Shown here in pieces: positions 1 to 5,660 of a DNA stretch of 5,660 bases. Both the position numbers and the translations under genes were made by a program. Below the pieces are notes generated by a model. The model was not told the origin of the DNA. It ran no database searches and saw only the letters and a list, made by a program, of their open reading frames with translations. Position 1 is the first letter of the stretch. Each line of letters starts with the position of its first letter. The DNA comes from an uncultured Clostridia bacterium. Its GTDB lineage: Bacteria; Bacillota; Clostridia; Oscillospirales; Acutalibacteraceae. Location of the stretch: assembly GCA_947165115.1 (NCBI GenBank), contig CAMUZD010000126.1:1-5660 (forward strand), written 5' to 3'.

Positions 1-1144
1 TTCCCCGCGCCAGGAGGGGCATGCGCGCCGGGCGGATGTGGTTGCCCTCGGCGCGATTCACGCGGAATCCTTGCAGCCGACCATCGCCGTCGAGGTAGCA
101 GAGGCCGTCGCCGTTGTTAAACGATGCCGTGCCGGCGACGATGATGACGTCGCGCCGCACCTCCCGGACCACACCGACCATGGGGCCCCTGCTCTTGGGG
201 GAGTCGGGCTGGCTCATGCCGGGCTGCCGTCCCGTCAGGAAGTAATCGGTGAATCCGCGCGAAAAGGTGCGGTCGGGGTCGGGCCGGAAGGTGAACTCCT
301 CGCGGCCGTAGGAGCTACGGCGGAATTCCGTGCGCCGATGGAGGATGTCGTCCAGCAGCTGGCGGTACCAGGCCGTTACGTTCTTTACGTAGGCCACATC
401 CTTCAGGCGGCCCTCAATCTTGAAGCTGCGCACGCCGGCGTCCATCATCTGCTCCAGAAAGCGGCCGCGGTTCATGTCGCGGAGCGAGAGCAGGTGCCGC
501 TCCCTGACGAGGGTGCGTCCCTGCCCATCGGAAAGGGTGAATGGCAGGCGGCAGAACTGTGCGCACTCTCCCCTATTGGCCGACCGCTCGAAGCAGTACT
601 GCGATGCATAGCAGCAGCCGCTGTAGCTGACGCACAAGGCGCCGTGGCAGAAGGCCTCCAGGGCAATCTGCGGTGCGGCCTGGTGCAGGCGGGCGATTTC
701 CTGTAAAGACAGCTCGCGGGCCACTACGGCCTGGCAGAAACCGAGCGAATGGAGCCAGCGTAGCTTCGCGGCCGAGCGATTGTCCATCTGCGTACTGGCG
801 TGCAGGGCTATGGGCGGCAGATTCATCTCCAGCAGGGCTGCGTCCTGCACAATCAGCGCGTCGGCGCCGGCCCCGTGGAGTTCCCATATCATTTCCTCAG
901 TATCCCGGAGCTCCGCATCGTAGAGGATGGTGTTTACGGTGACATAGACCTTGGCGCCGAAGCGGTGGGCATAGCGACAGAGTTCGGCAATGTCTCGCAC
1001 CGGGTTTCCGGCCGCTGCACGCGCGCCGAAGCGCGCCGCACCAATATAGACGGCATCGGCACCGTGGTCTATGGCCGCGATGCCGCATTCGAGATTTCGC
1101 GCCGGTGCAAGGAGCTCGATTGGCGTGCGGTCAGTGAATGTCAT
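1..1144 (-). CDS. U32-family peptidase / RNA-hydroxylation-type protein, 3' end beyond window
   Basis: This is the N-terminal 381 residues of a U32-family protein; the gene continues past base 1. U32 members named peptidases include E. coli RlhA and TrhP (prephenate-dependent hydroxylation of 23S rRNA and tRNA) and UbiU/UbiV (ubiquinone hydroxylation), so a role in RNA modification is more likely than proteolysis, but the substrate cannot be read here. Seen in the translation: the N-terminal ELLAPARN (10-17), GADAVYIG (28-35), the core CHGALC (166-171), SGCC (175-178), RGECAQFCR (191-199), and FKIEGRLKDVAYVKN (about 240-255). The CAQFCR version and the continuing region after residue 300 resemble the long RlhA-like form. 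The ATG at 1144-1142 is chosen because it immediately precedes the ELLAPA motif; it overlaps the metA stop by 14 bases in another frame, suggesting co-transcription and translational coupling. No clear Shine-Dalgarno is seen. The family call is firm; the precise function is not. Confidence 0.9.
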   Translation of the reverse strand, partial: MTFTDRTPIELLAPARNLECGIAAIDHGADAVYIGAARFGARAAAGNPVRDIAELCRYAHRFGAKVYVTVNTILYDAELRDTEEMIWELHGAGADALIVQDAALLEMNLPPIALHASTQMDNRSAAKLRWLHSLGFCQAVVARELSLQEIARLHQAAPQIALEAFCHGALCVSYSGCCYASQYCFERSANRGECAQFCRLPFTLSDGQGRTLVRERHLLSLRDMNRGRFLEQMMDAGVRSFKIEGRLKDVAYVKNVTAWYRQLLDDILHRRTEFRRSSYGREEFTFRPDPDRTFSRGFTDYFLTGRQPGMSQPDSPKSRGPMVGVVREVRRDVIIVAGTASFNNGDGLCYLDGDGRLQGFRVNRAEGNHIRPARMPLLARG

Positions 1145-2048
1145 CGATATTGTAGGGCGTTTCCTGGTAGACGTAATAATTCAGCCAGTTGGTGAAGAGC
1201 AGATTGCCGTGGGCGCGCCAGGTGACCAGCGGCGGACGGCTCGGGTCGTCGTCCTCGTAATAATGCACGGGCATGTGAATCGGCAGGCCCTTGGCCAGGT
1301 CGCGCCGGTACTCCGTGTCGAGCGTCAGCGGGGCGTATTCCGAGTGGCCGGTGATGTATATCTCCCTGCCGCCGCGCGCCATCACCATGGAGACGCCGCT
1401 CACCTCGCTCTCGGCAATCAGCGAGAGCTCGGAAACGCGAAGGATATCCTCGCGGCGAATCTCCGTATGGCGGCTGTGGGGCATATAGAATACGTCGTCG
1501 AAGCCGCGGAAGATCGGCAGCCTGGGCAGTAACGGGCGCTGCGGAAATATGCCGAACATCTTCTCCCGCAGCGGGTATTTGGGCACGCCGTAGTGGAAAT
1601 AAAGCCCCGCCTGGGCGGCCCAGCAAATGTAGAGGGTGCTGGTGACGTGCGTGCGCGCCCACTCGAAAATATCCGAGATTTCGTCCCAATAATTCACCTC
1701 CGTGTAATCGAGGTGCTCCACCGGGGCGCCGGTGATGATCATGCCGTCGAATTTCTCCGCGCGCATGAGTTCGAAGTCGCGGTAGAAGGCCTGCAGGTGT
1801 TCGATGGGCGTATTCTTGCTGGTGTGCGCCTTTACCTTCATGAAATGAACGTCGAGCTGCAGCGGCGTGTTCGAGAGCAGTCGGATAAGGTCCGTCTCCG
1901 TGGTAATCTTCAGCGGCATCAGGTTCAATATCACAATCCTGAGCGGACGGATATCTTGCCGGTTGGCTCTCTCGTTGCCCAGCACGAAGATGTTCTCGTC
2001 CTTCAGGAAATCAATGGCCGGCAGCCGGTCGGGAAGTCTGAGTGGCAT
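1131..2048 (-). CDS. metA: Homoserine O-acetyltransferase (MetA/HTS family)
   Basis: This complete 305-residue protein has the usual MetA length. It acylates the hydroxyl of L-homoserine, the first committed step of methionine synthesis, in the cytoplasm. The glutamine-amidotransferase-like triad is in place: nucleophile Cys142 in YICWAAQAG, His235 and Glu237 in ITGHSEYAP. Other landmarks are ILNLMP (40-45), TGAPVEHLDY (106-115), NYWDE (119-123) and MPHSRHTE (189-196). Position 111 is Glu; published work on MetA proteins ties Glu111 to acetyl-CoA and Gly111 to succinyl-CoA, so acetyl-CoA is the predicted donor although such genes are often labelled succinyltransferase. The start at 2048 gives the family N-terminus (MPLRLPDRLPAIDFL). 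The stretch before it is AT-rich and lacks a Shine-Dalgarno motif, as is common in Bacteroidetes. The U32 gene follows with a 14-base overlap. The product call is very secure; donor choice is inference from one residue. Confidence 0.96.
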   Translation of the reverse strand: MPLRLPDRLPAIDFLKDENIFVLGNERANRQDIRPLRIVILNLMPLKITTETDLIRLLSNTPLQLDVHFMKVKAHTSKNTPIEHLQAFYRDFELMRAEKFDGMIITGAPVEHLDYTEVNYWDEISDIFEWARTHVTSTLYICWAAQAGLYFHYGVPKYPLREKMFGIFPQRPLLPRLPIFRGFDDVFYMPHSRHTEIRREDILRVSELSLIAESEVSGVSMVMARGGREIYITGHSEYAPLTLDTEYRRDLAKGLPIHMPVHYYEDDDPSRPPLVTWRAHGNLLFTNWLNYYVYQETPYNIDDIH

Positions 2049-2096
2049 AAATTATTGTACGATTGAAGTTTTGAAATAGTTTCGGGAGGCAGCCAT

Positions 2097-2192
2097 GTGA
2101 AAACTGTTGCTGGCTCTCGTTGAATGCCGGCAGGGAGTGAAAACTGTTGTCGGCAAATTGAAGAATTCCGGCAGGCAGGGGGAAAACTGTTT
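2097..2192. repeat. Three imperfect 40-43 bp direct repeats upstream of metA
   Basis: The 13-mer GTGAAAACTGTTG occurs exactly at 2097-2109 and 2137-2149, 40 bases apart. A third, degenerate copy (GGGAAAACTGTTT) lies at 2180-2192, 43 bases further on. Sequence to the left of the copies is also related: the second and third are preceded by TGCCGGCAGGG and TTCCGGCAGGCAGG, and the first more loosely by TTCGGGAGGCAG. The array lies in the 187-base gap between the M13 stop and the metA start. It could be a small intergenic tandem repeat, operator sites for metA, or slippage remnants. I do not recognise the unit. Confidence 0.65.
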
Positions 2193-2215
2193 CCGCCCTG
2201 CCCTGCCCGCCGGAA
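2166..2215 (-). terminator. Strong hairpin, likely terminator of the M13 peptidase gene
   Basis: An outer stem pairs TTCCGGC (2166-2172) with GCCGGAA (2209-2215). Inside it GGCAGGG (2174-2180) pairs with CCCTGCC (2196-2202). One bulged G follows, and then GGAAA (2181-2185) pairs with TTTCC (2190-2194) around a four-base loop. The hairpin begins about 20 bases after the M13 stop on the minus strand. Downstream on that strand the sequence is only modestly T-rich (TTCTTCAATTTG), so it is not a textbook intrinsic terminator. It could instead act as a leader structure for metA or stabilise the 3' end of the M13 transcript. The third direct-repeat copy forms its apex. Confidence 0.5.
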
Positions 2216-2235
2216 AGGGGTTGAACGAGGCAACC

Positions 2236-2421
2236 TTACCAGATAGTCACGCGCTTTTCCTTCGGCACGAACATCGGGTCGCTCTCGGTGACGCCAAATG
2301 CCTCGTACCACGCGTCGATGTGCGGCAGCTGACCGTTTACGCGCCACATCCCCAGCTCGTGCGGGTCGCTCTTCACCCGCTTGCGAATTTCCTCGTCGCG
2401 GATATTCTGCCCGATGTTATG
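2236..2421 (-). CDS. M13-family metallopeptidase (PepO/neprilysin-like), C-terminal fragment only
   Basis: Reading the minus strand gives 58 recognisable residues from GQNIRDEEIRKR to a TAA at 2238-2236. NIRDEE, WRVNGQLPHIDAWYEAF and the terminal KEKRVTIW match the extreme C-terminus of M13 zinc endopeptidases, in which FRVxG-type and AF motifs precede the final residues. The usual CxVW ending is replaced by VTIW, with no Cys, as I recall from Bacteroidetes members. The zinc motif HExxH and the catalytic domain would lie upstream and are absent. Upstream of the Gly codon the next codons read Ile-Asn-His and then a TGA at 2424-2422, whereas the family expects a Trp shortly before QNIR. Homology therefore stops at about 2412, where the right-hand gene begins. 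This looks like a gene cut by the junction, not a functional small protein. It is too short to stand out as an ORF. Confidence 0.82.
   Translation of the reverse strand, partial: HNIGQNIRDEEIRKRVKSDPHELGMWRVNGQLPHIDAWYEAFGVTESDPMFVPKEKRVTIW
2401..2421. other. Head-to-head junction of two unrelated genome blocks
   Basis: The M13 gene (minus strand) and the lipase-like gene (plus strand) both lose their 5' parts here, with no intergenic space. Bases 2401-2412 (GATATTCTGCCC) make sense in both genes, as GQNI on the minus strand and DILP on the plus strand, so they may be shared microhomology. By hand count the 120 bases ending at 2400 are about 64% GC and the 120 bases from 2421 about 54%. A chimeric assembly join is the leading explanation; a true rearrangement is the alternative. 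Confidence 0.75.
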
Positions 2422-3786
2422 TCATATTTTGTTACGAAGGACGCCCGGAAGCTCGCGGACAGAATACTGCCCGTCGCATACAGAGCCTTTGAGCCGATTG
2501 CCTGCGCCGAAAACGGCGACTCAAAATATCCGCTTCACACCCTGACCTTTGACGGCCGTCTCGGAGACAGAGCGGAGCTTTTCACCTCTATGGAAAAGGA
2601 CGAGGAGGGTGTCGTTCACGCTGCCATTGACCGCTTCGGTCTTGATAACACCTACTTTTTCAATTATGACTGGCGCCTCGACCCTCTCTGCCACGCGGAT
2701 AATCTTGATAAGTTTATCAAAGACGTAAAAGCGCTCGGCGGTTATGACCGGATTTCACTTCTCTGCTTCAGTATGGGCGGAACGATAGTCAGCTCCTATC
2801 TTCATAAATACGGCAGCGGAGAAATCGACACGGTTGAATTCTGCTCCACGGCTTTTGAAGGCAGTTCGATAGTCGGCGAGCTTTTCAGAGGAAAACTCGA
2901 GGTCGATATTGAAGCACTGATTGACAGGGTCGCGAGCCTTGTCAGGAACGATACGCTCAAGCAGATTTTCGATTATCTGAACGCAGGGCTTACCGAAAAC
3001 GGTTTCAACGGCAATGTAACGGATTTCGCGAATAATCTCATCTCCGAAATAGGCGGCAGAGTGTTCGATGAGCTACTCATCCCCGTATTCGGCTATATGC
3101 CGGGCATCTGGGCGCTTACTCCGTATGATAATTTTGAAGAATGTAAGGACTATATACTGAAGAATAACAATAACGCCGACCTTCTCGCGAGAATTGAGGA
3201 ATATCATAATTCGGTTCAGGGCAATCTTTCCGACACGCTTCACTCCGCGCTCGGAGATACAAATGTGTATATCACCGCGCAGTATAATATGCGGGGAGTG
3301 CCCGTTGCAGAAGAAATCACAAAGAGCAACAACGATTTCCTGATTGACTGCCGCTACGCAAGCGGCGGCGCGACCGTCTCACTGCTGCATGAAACTCTCG
3401 GCGAGGGCTATACGCAGAAATTATATTCCGATATTGATTATCTCTCTCCCGACGGTCAGATTGATGCCTCAACCTGTATTCTGCCCGATAAAACATGGTT
3501 TATCAGGGATATGGCGCACGTTGATTATCCCTACGGCGGCGACGCGGCGGAATTCGTTCTCGACCTCGCATCATCAGAAGAACAGCAGACTGTTTTCACT
3601 TCAAAATGGAGTCAGTTCATGAAATATGATTATTCGGAAAAGACGCTGACTCCCGTCAATGCCGATACCGGAAAAGATGTATCCTTCCTCGGCAGAGTGC
3701 TCGCATTTTTTGATAGAATCAGAAGCGCGATATATTCATTCCTCGATAAAATCAATATTTTCAATCTTATTAAGCAACAGGGGTAA
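2401..3786 (+). CDS. LCAT/lipase-like alpha/beta hydrolase, N-terminus missing
   Basis: The reading frame has no stop back to about 2107, but codons before about 2401 lie antisense to the M13 gene and are not part of this protein. The first in-frame Met in genuine sequence is at 2419 (MSYFVTKDARKLADRIL), giving 455 residues numbered from there. FNYDWRLDP (81-89) resembles the YDWR segment of lecithin:cholesterol acyltransferase-type lipases. The probable nucleophile is Ser118 in LLCFSMGGT (114-122), a nucleophile elbow with Cys in place of the first Gly of GxSxG. Candidate acid and base are Asp345 (SPDGQID) and His367 (DMAHVDYP). The first beta-strand with the oxyanion-hole loop, and any signal peptide, would lie upstream and are absent. 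The C-terminus (about 425-455) is rich in aromatic and aliphatic residues and could touch a membrane. It probably acts on esters or lipids; the substrate is unknown. It is first in an operon, 3 bases before the kinase. Confidence 0.8.
   Translation, partial: DILPDVMSYFVTKDARKLADRILPVAYRAFEPIACAENGDSKYPLHTLTFDGRLGDRAELFTSMEKDEEGVVHAAIDRFGLDNTYFFNYDWRLDPLCHADNLDKFIKDVKALGGYDRISLLCFSMGGTIVSSYLHKYGSGEIDTVEFCSTAFEGSSIVGELFRGKLEVDIEALIDRVASLVRNDTLKQIFDYLNAGLTENGFNGNVTDFANNLISEIGGRVFDELLIPVFGYMPGIWALTPYDNFEECKDYILKNNNNADLLARIEEYHNSVQGNLSDTLHSALGDTNVYITAQYNMRGVPVAEEITKSNNDFLIDCRYASGGATVSLLHETLGEGYTQKLYSDIDYLSPDGQIDASTCILPDKTWFIRDMAHVDYPYGGDAAEFVLDLASSEEQQTVFTSKWSQFMKYDYSEKTLTPVNADTGKDVSFLGRVLAFFDRIRSAIYSFLDKINIFNLIKQQG
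3779..3783 (+). promoter_or_regulatory. Shine-Dalgarno site of the nucleoside kinase gene
   Basis: AGGGG lies 6 bases before the ATG at 3790 and overlaps the last codons of the hydrolase gene. Its position inside the upstream gene and the 3-base gap support translational coupling and fix the kinase start. Confidence 0.6.
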
Positions 3787-3789
3787 CCT

Positions 3790-4710
3790 ATGACAAAATA
3801 CTATATCGATATAATCAATGCGGCGGCGAAGATCGATCCCAAGGGGTTCATTGAGCAGTGCAGCGAAAACTACATTTCCTCAGTTGAGGATGCCGCCACG
3901 ATCTTCCTCGACAAGGGCAAAAAGATAATTATGCTCGCAGGGCCGAGCTCATCGGGCAAGACCACAACGGCGCGGATTCTTGAAGAAACAATGGAGAAGA
4001 GCGGCTGCGAGGTCTATACCGTTTCTCTCGACGATTTCTATCTCCCGAACCGCGAGGACTATCCGCTCAATAAGGACGGAAGCTATAATTTCGAGAGCAT
4101 CGAGGCGCTCGATATTCCGATGATAAAAAAATGCTTCACCGAGCTCATAGAAGACGGTGAAAGCAACCTGCCGATATATGATTTCGGCATACAGACCCGC
4201 TCCGAGCAGGTGAACAATATCCGCCTGGGCAAAGACGGAGTAATGATAGTCGAGGGAATTCACGGGCTCAATCCGATTATCACCGATTTTTTGCCGAATG
4301 ACGCGATGGCGCGCCTTTATGTCAGCGTATCGAGCCGTATTTTCGAGCAGAACGGCGAGATAATGCTGCGCAAGAGAAATCTGCGCCTTCTCAGGCGGCT
4401 TGTCAGGGATAACCGCTTCAGGGATACAAACGCCGAGAGCACTCTCGCAAACTGGAAGAGCGTAATGGCGGGGGAGGATAACTATATTTTTCCGTTCCGC
4501 AATCACGCCGATATAAAGCTCGATTCCTTCCATCCCTGTGAGGTCGGAATCCTCGCCTGCGAGGCGATGGAGCTGCTTGCAGGAGTTCAGGGCACTCCTT
4601 ATGATCTTATGGCTCAGAACCTGCTTGAAAAGATTAAGAAATTCAGGGTTATCGACCGCTCGTATCTTGAGGGCGATTCCCTTCTCTATGAATTCATCGG
4701 CAAAAACTGA
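3790..4710 (+). CDS. Uridine kinase-like nucleoside kinase (P-loop)
   Basis: This complete 306-residue protein is predicted to phosphorylate a nucleoside, probably uridine or cytidine, with ATP or GTP in the cytoplasm as part of pyrimidine salvage. The Walker A loop is GPSSSGKTT (51-59). SLDDFYLP (79-86) holds the acidic pair expected to assist catalysis, YDF (130-132) matches the nucleoside-binding region, IVEGIHGLNP (153-162) is the Walker B-like strand, and RRLVRDNRFRDTNAE (202-216) is the Arg-rich lid. The C-terminal part (NHADIKLDSFHPCEVG) matches the uridine-kinase-like domain of bacterial proteins of about 550 residues that also carry an N-terminal TGS/threonyl-tRNA-synthetase-like region. 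That region is absent here, so this is the short stand-alone form. The start follows a good Shine-Dalgarno site, and the protein begins directly with the alpha-helical lead-in usual for the family. The phosphatase gene follows after 15 bases. Kinase family is secure; substrate is inferred. Confidence 0.92.
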   Translation: MTKYYIDIINAAAKIDPKGFIEQCSENYISSVEDAATIFLDKGKKIIMLAGPSSSGKTTTARILEETMEKSGCEVYTVSLDDFYLPNREDYPLNKDGSYNFESIEALDIPMIKKCFTELIEDGESNLPIYDFGIQTRSEQVNNIRLGKDGVMIVEGIHGLNPIITDFLPNDAMARLYVSVSSRIFEQNGEIMLRKRNLRLLRRLVRDNRFRDTNAESTLANWKSVMAGEDNYIFPFRNHADIKLDSFHPCEVGILACEAMELLAGVQGTPYDLMAQNLLEKIKKFRVIDRSYLEGDSLLYEFIGKN

Positions 4711-4712
4711 TT

Positions 4713-4717
4713 GGAGG
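4713..4717 (+). promoter_or_regulatory. Shine-Dalgarno site of the alkaline phosphatase gene
   Basis: GGAGG sits 8 bases before the ATG at 4726, within the 15-base gap after the kinase stop. It is a strong canonical site and supports this start. No promoter or terminator fits in the gap, so the two genes are very likely co-transcribed. Confidence 0.75.
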
Positions 4718-4725
4718 ATAATATT

Positions 4726-5660
4726 ATGAAAAAGACAAAGGCAGCAAAGATTCTTGCGGTAATACTTGCGTTCGCGATGCTTCTTGCCTGCGTTTCGCCG
4801 GCGTTTGCGATAGTGATTCCGCAGGATGTAAAGAATGTAATTCTTCTTATCGGCGACGGTATGGGACCGAATTCGCTCGAATGGACCAAAGCGGAGCTCG
4901 GAGTTGAGCTCTTTATGGATACTCTGCCTTATCAGGGCTATTCGATGACCGATTCGCTCGACGGAACAACAGATTCCGCAGCGGGCGCGACCGCTCTCTC
5001 CTGCGGCAGACGTGTTTTCAACAGCAATCTCTGCACTCTCGCAGTCAAACTCACAAGCGGCGCGGTTATATTCAGCTATATGAATGTCAGCGAGGTTGCG
5101 AAGTCACTCGGCAAGAAGGCGGGTATCGTCACATCCGATGCCAATCACGGCGCGACTCCCGCAGGCTTCAGCGTTCATACATATAAGCGCGATCTCAGCG
5201 AGGAAATCACAAATCAGCAGATGAATTGCGACCTCGACCTTATCTGGGCAAAGGACGGCGGATATGCTTCTGCCGAGGCTTTTGAAAACGCCGGCTGGAC
5301 CTATTCAACCACAATGAGCGAGCTTGAAGAACTCGGCTACGGCAAAAAGTCATTTGCCTCTATCCAGGGAAAAATCGAATATGAAACCGGCAGCGAAGAC
5401 GATGTTCCTCTCAGCGCGCTCACTGCTCTCGCACTTAAAAAGCTTGATAATGACAAGGGCTTCTTCCTTATGGTTGAAGGCGCTCATATCGATAAGAACA
5501 GCCACAGCAACAATAAAGAGGGTATGATGAAATCCCTCATCGAATTCGACAAGGCAGTCGAGACCGCGGTTGAATTTGCAAAGGCCGACGGCAACACGAT
5601 AGTTATCGTTACTGCCGACCACGAAACCGGCGGCATCACCTATAACGAGGAAACGCAGAC
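4726..5660 (+). CDS. Exported alkaline phosphatase, 3' end beyond window
   Basis: The first 311 residues are present and the frame is open to the window edge. A signal peptide is clear: MKKTKAAK, a hydrophobic core (9-21), and SPAFA with likely cleavage after Ala28. LLAC (19-22) is a poor lipobox, so a lipoprotein is less likely. Active-site residues align with E. coli PhoA: Asp44 in IGDGMG, nucleophile Ser84 in TDSAAG, Thr144 in GATPAGF, Arg155 (PhoA Arg166), and Glu251/Asp256/His260 in EGAHIDKNSH with exact PhoA spacing. Asp298-His299 in TADHETGG are further zinc ligands. The last zinc His (PhoA His412) would lie past the edge. Gly142 stands where PhoA has Asp153. The enzyme should release phosphate from monoesters outside the membrane. 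It is third in the operon after the kinase. A Pho-type regulatory site cannot be seen, because any promoter lies upstream of the truncated first gene. Confidence 0.94.
   Translation, partial: MKKTKAAKILAVILAFAMLLACVSPAFAIVIPQDVKNVILLIGDGMGPNSLEWTKAELGVELFMDTLPYQGYSMTDSLDGTTDSAAGATALSCGRRVFNSNLCTLAVKLTSGAVIFSYMNVSEVAKSLGKKAGIVTSDANHGATPAGFSVHTYKRDLSEEITNQQMNCDLDLIWAKDGGYASAEAFENAGWTYSTTMSELEELGYGKKSFASIQGKIEYETGSEDDVPLSALTALALKKLDNDKGFFLMVEGAHIDKNSHSNNKEGMMKSLIEFDKAVETAVEFAKADGNTIVIVTADHETGGITYNEETQ

Noticed and set aside
38..706. Plus-strand open frame of 222 codons
   Set aside because: It is antisense to the U32 gene, whose motifs are unmistakable on the minus strand; the translation is Ala/Val-rich with no known motif.
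1593..2066. Plus-strand open frame of 157 codons, and another at 1071-1532
   Set aside because: Both are mirror frames of metA in GC-rich DNA and have no recognisable protein features.
2049..2235. SAM riboswitch upstream of metA
   Set aside because: SAM-responsive leaders occur before metA in some bacteria, so I looked for SAM-I and SAM-II core motifs on the minus strand; none is visible, and the structure present is a simple long hairpin plus repeats.
2107..2418. N-terminal 104-codon extension of the hydrolase reading frame, beginning at a TTG
   Set aside because: It lies antisense to the M13 C-terminus and the metA upstream repeats, has no hydrolase-like sequence and is open only by chance in GC-rich DNA.
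2236..2421. Independent small protein of about 60 residues
   Set aside because: There is no start codon or ribosome binding site, and the sequence matches the very end of the M13 family, so it is a fragment.
3949..4533. Minus-strand open frame of 194 codons
   Set aside because: It is antisense to the nucleoside kinase, including its Walker A and lid motifs, which are clearly the coding strand.

Overview
The window holds five protein-coding genes, or parts of genes, in two blocks that do not look as if they belong to one genome. The left block (about 1-2412) is GC-rich and all its genes are on the minus strand. Read in transcription order it has the last 58 codons of an M13-family metallopeptidase, a short spacer with a strong hairpin and three imperfect repeats, a complete metA-type homoserine O-acyltransferase, and the first 381 codons of a U32-family protein that leaves the window at base 1. 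The protein types, the M13 C-terminus ending in IW and the lack of a Shine-Dalgarno sequence before metA fit a GC-rich member of Bacteroidales, although this rests on family recall and not on a search.

The right block (about 2401-5660) is less GC-rich and all its genes are on the plus strand, in a tight operon. It has an alpha/beta hydrolase of the LCAT/lipase type lacking its N-terminus, a uridine-kinase-like nucleoside kinase 3 bases later, and an exported alkaline phosphatase 15 bases after that, which runs off the right edge. Clear Shine-Dalgarno sites (AGGGG and GGAGG), codon choice and protein types suggest a Firmicutes/Clostridia-type gut bacterium.

The blocks meet head to head at about 2401-2421. 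Both flanking genes lose their 5' ends at the same place, there is no promoter or start region between them, and composition changes there. The simplest reading is a chimeric metagenomic contig, perhaps joined over about 12 shared bases. A real recombination junction cannot be excluded from sequence alone. The two halves should not be interpreted together as one locus.

Within each half the biology is mostly familiar. MetA carries Glu111, which predicts acetyl-CoA rather than succinyl-CoA as donor, and its stop overlaps the U32 start by 14 bases. On the right, an exported phosphatase and a cytoplasmic nucleoside kinase could form a nucleotide-salvage pair beside a lipase-like enzyme, but this is only an inference from gene order. 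I see no RNA genes, CRISPR arrays or mobile elements, and no convincing undescribed system.
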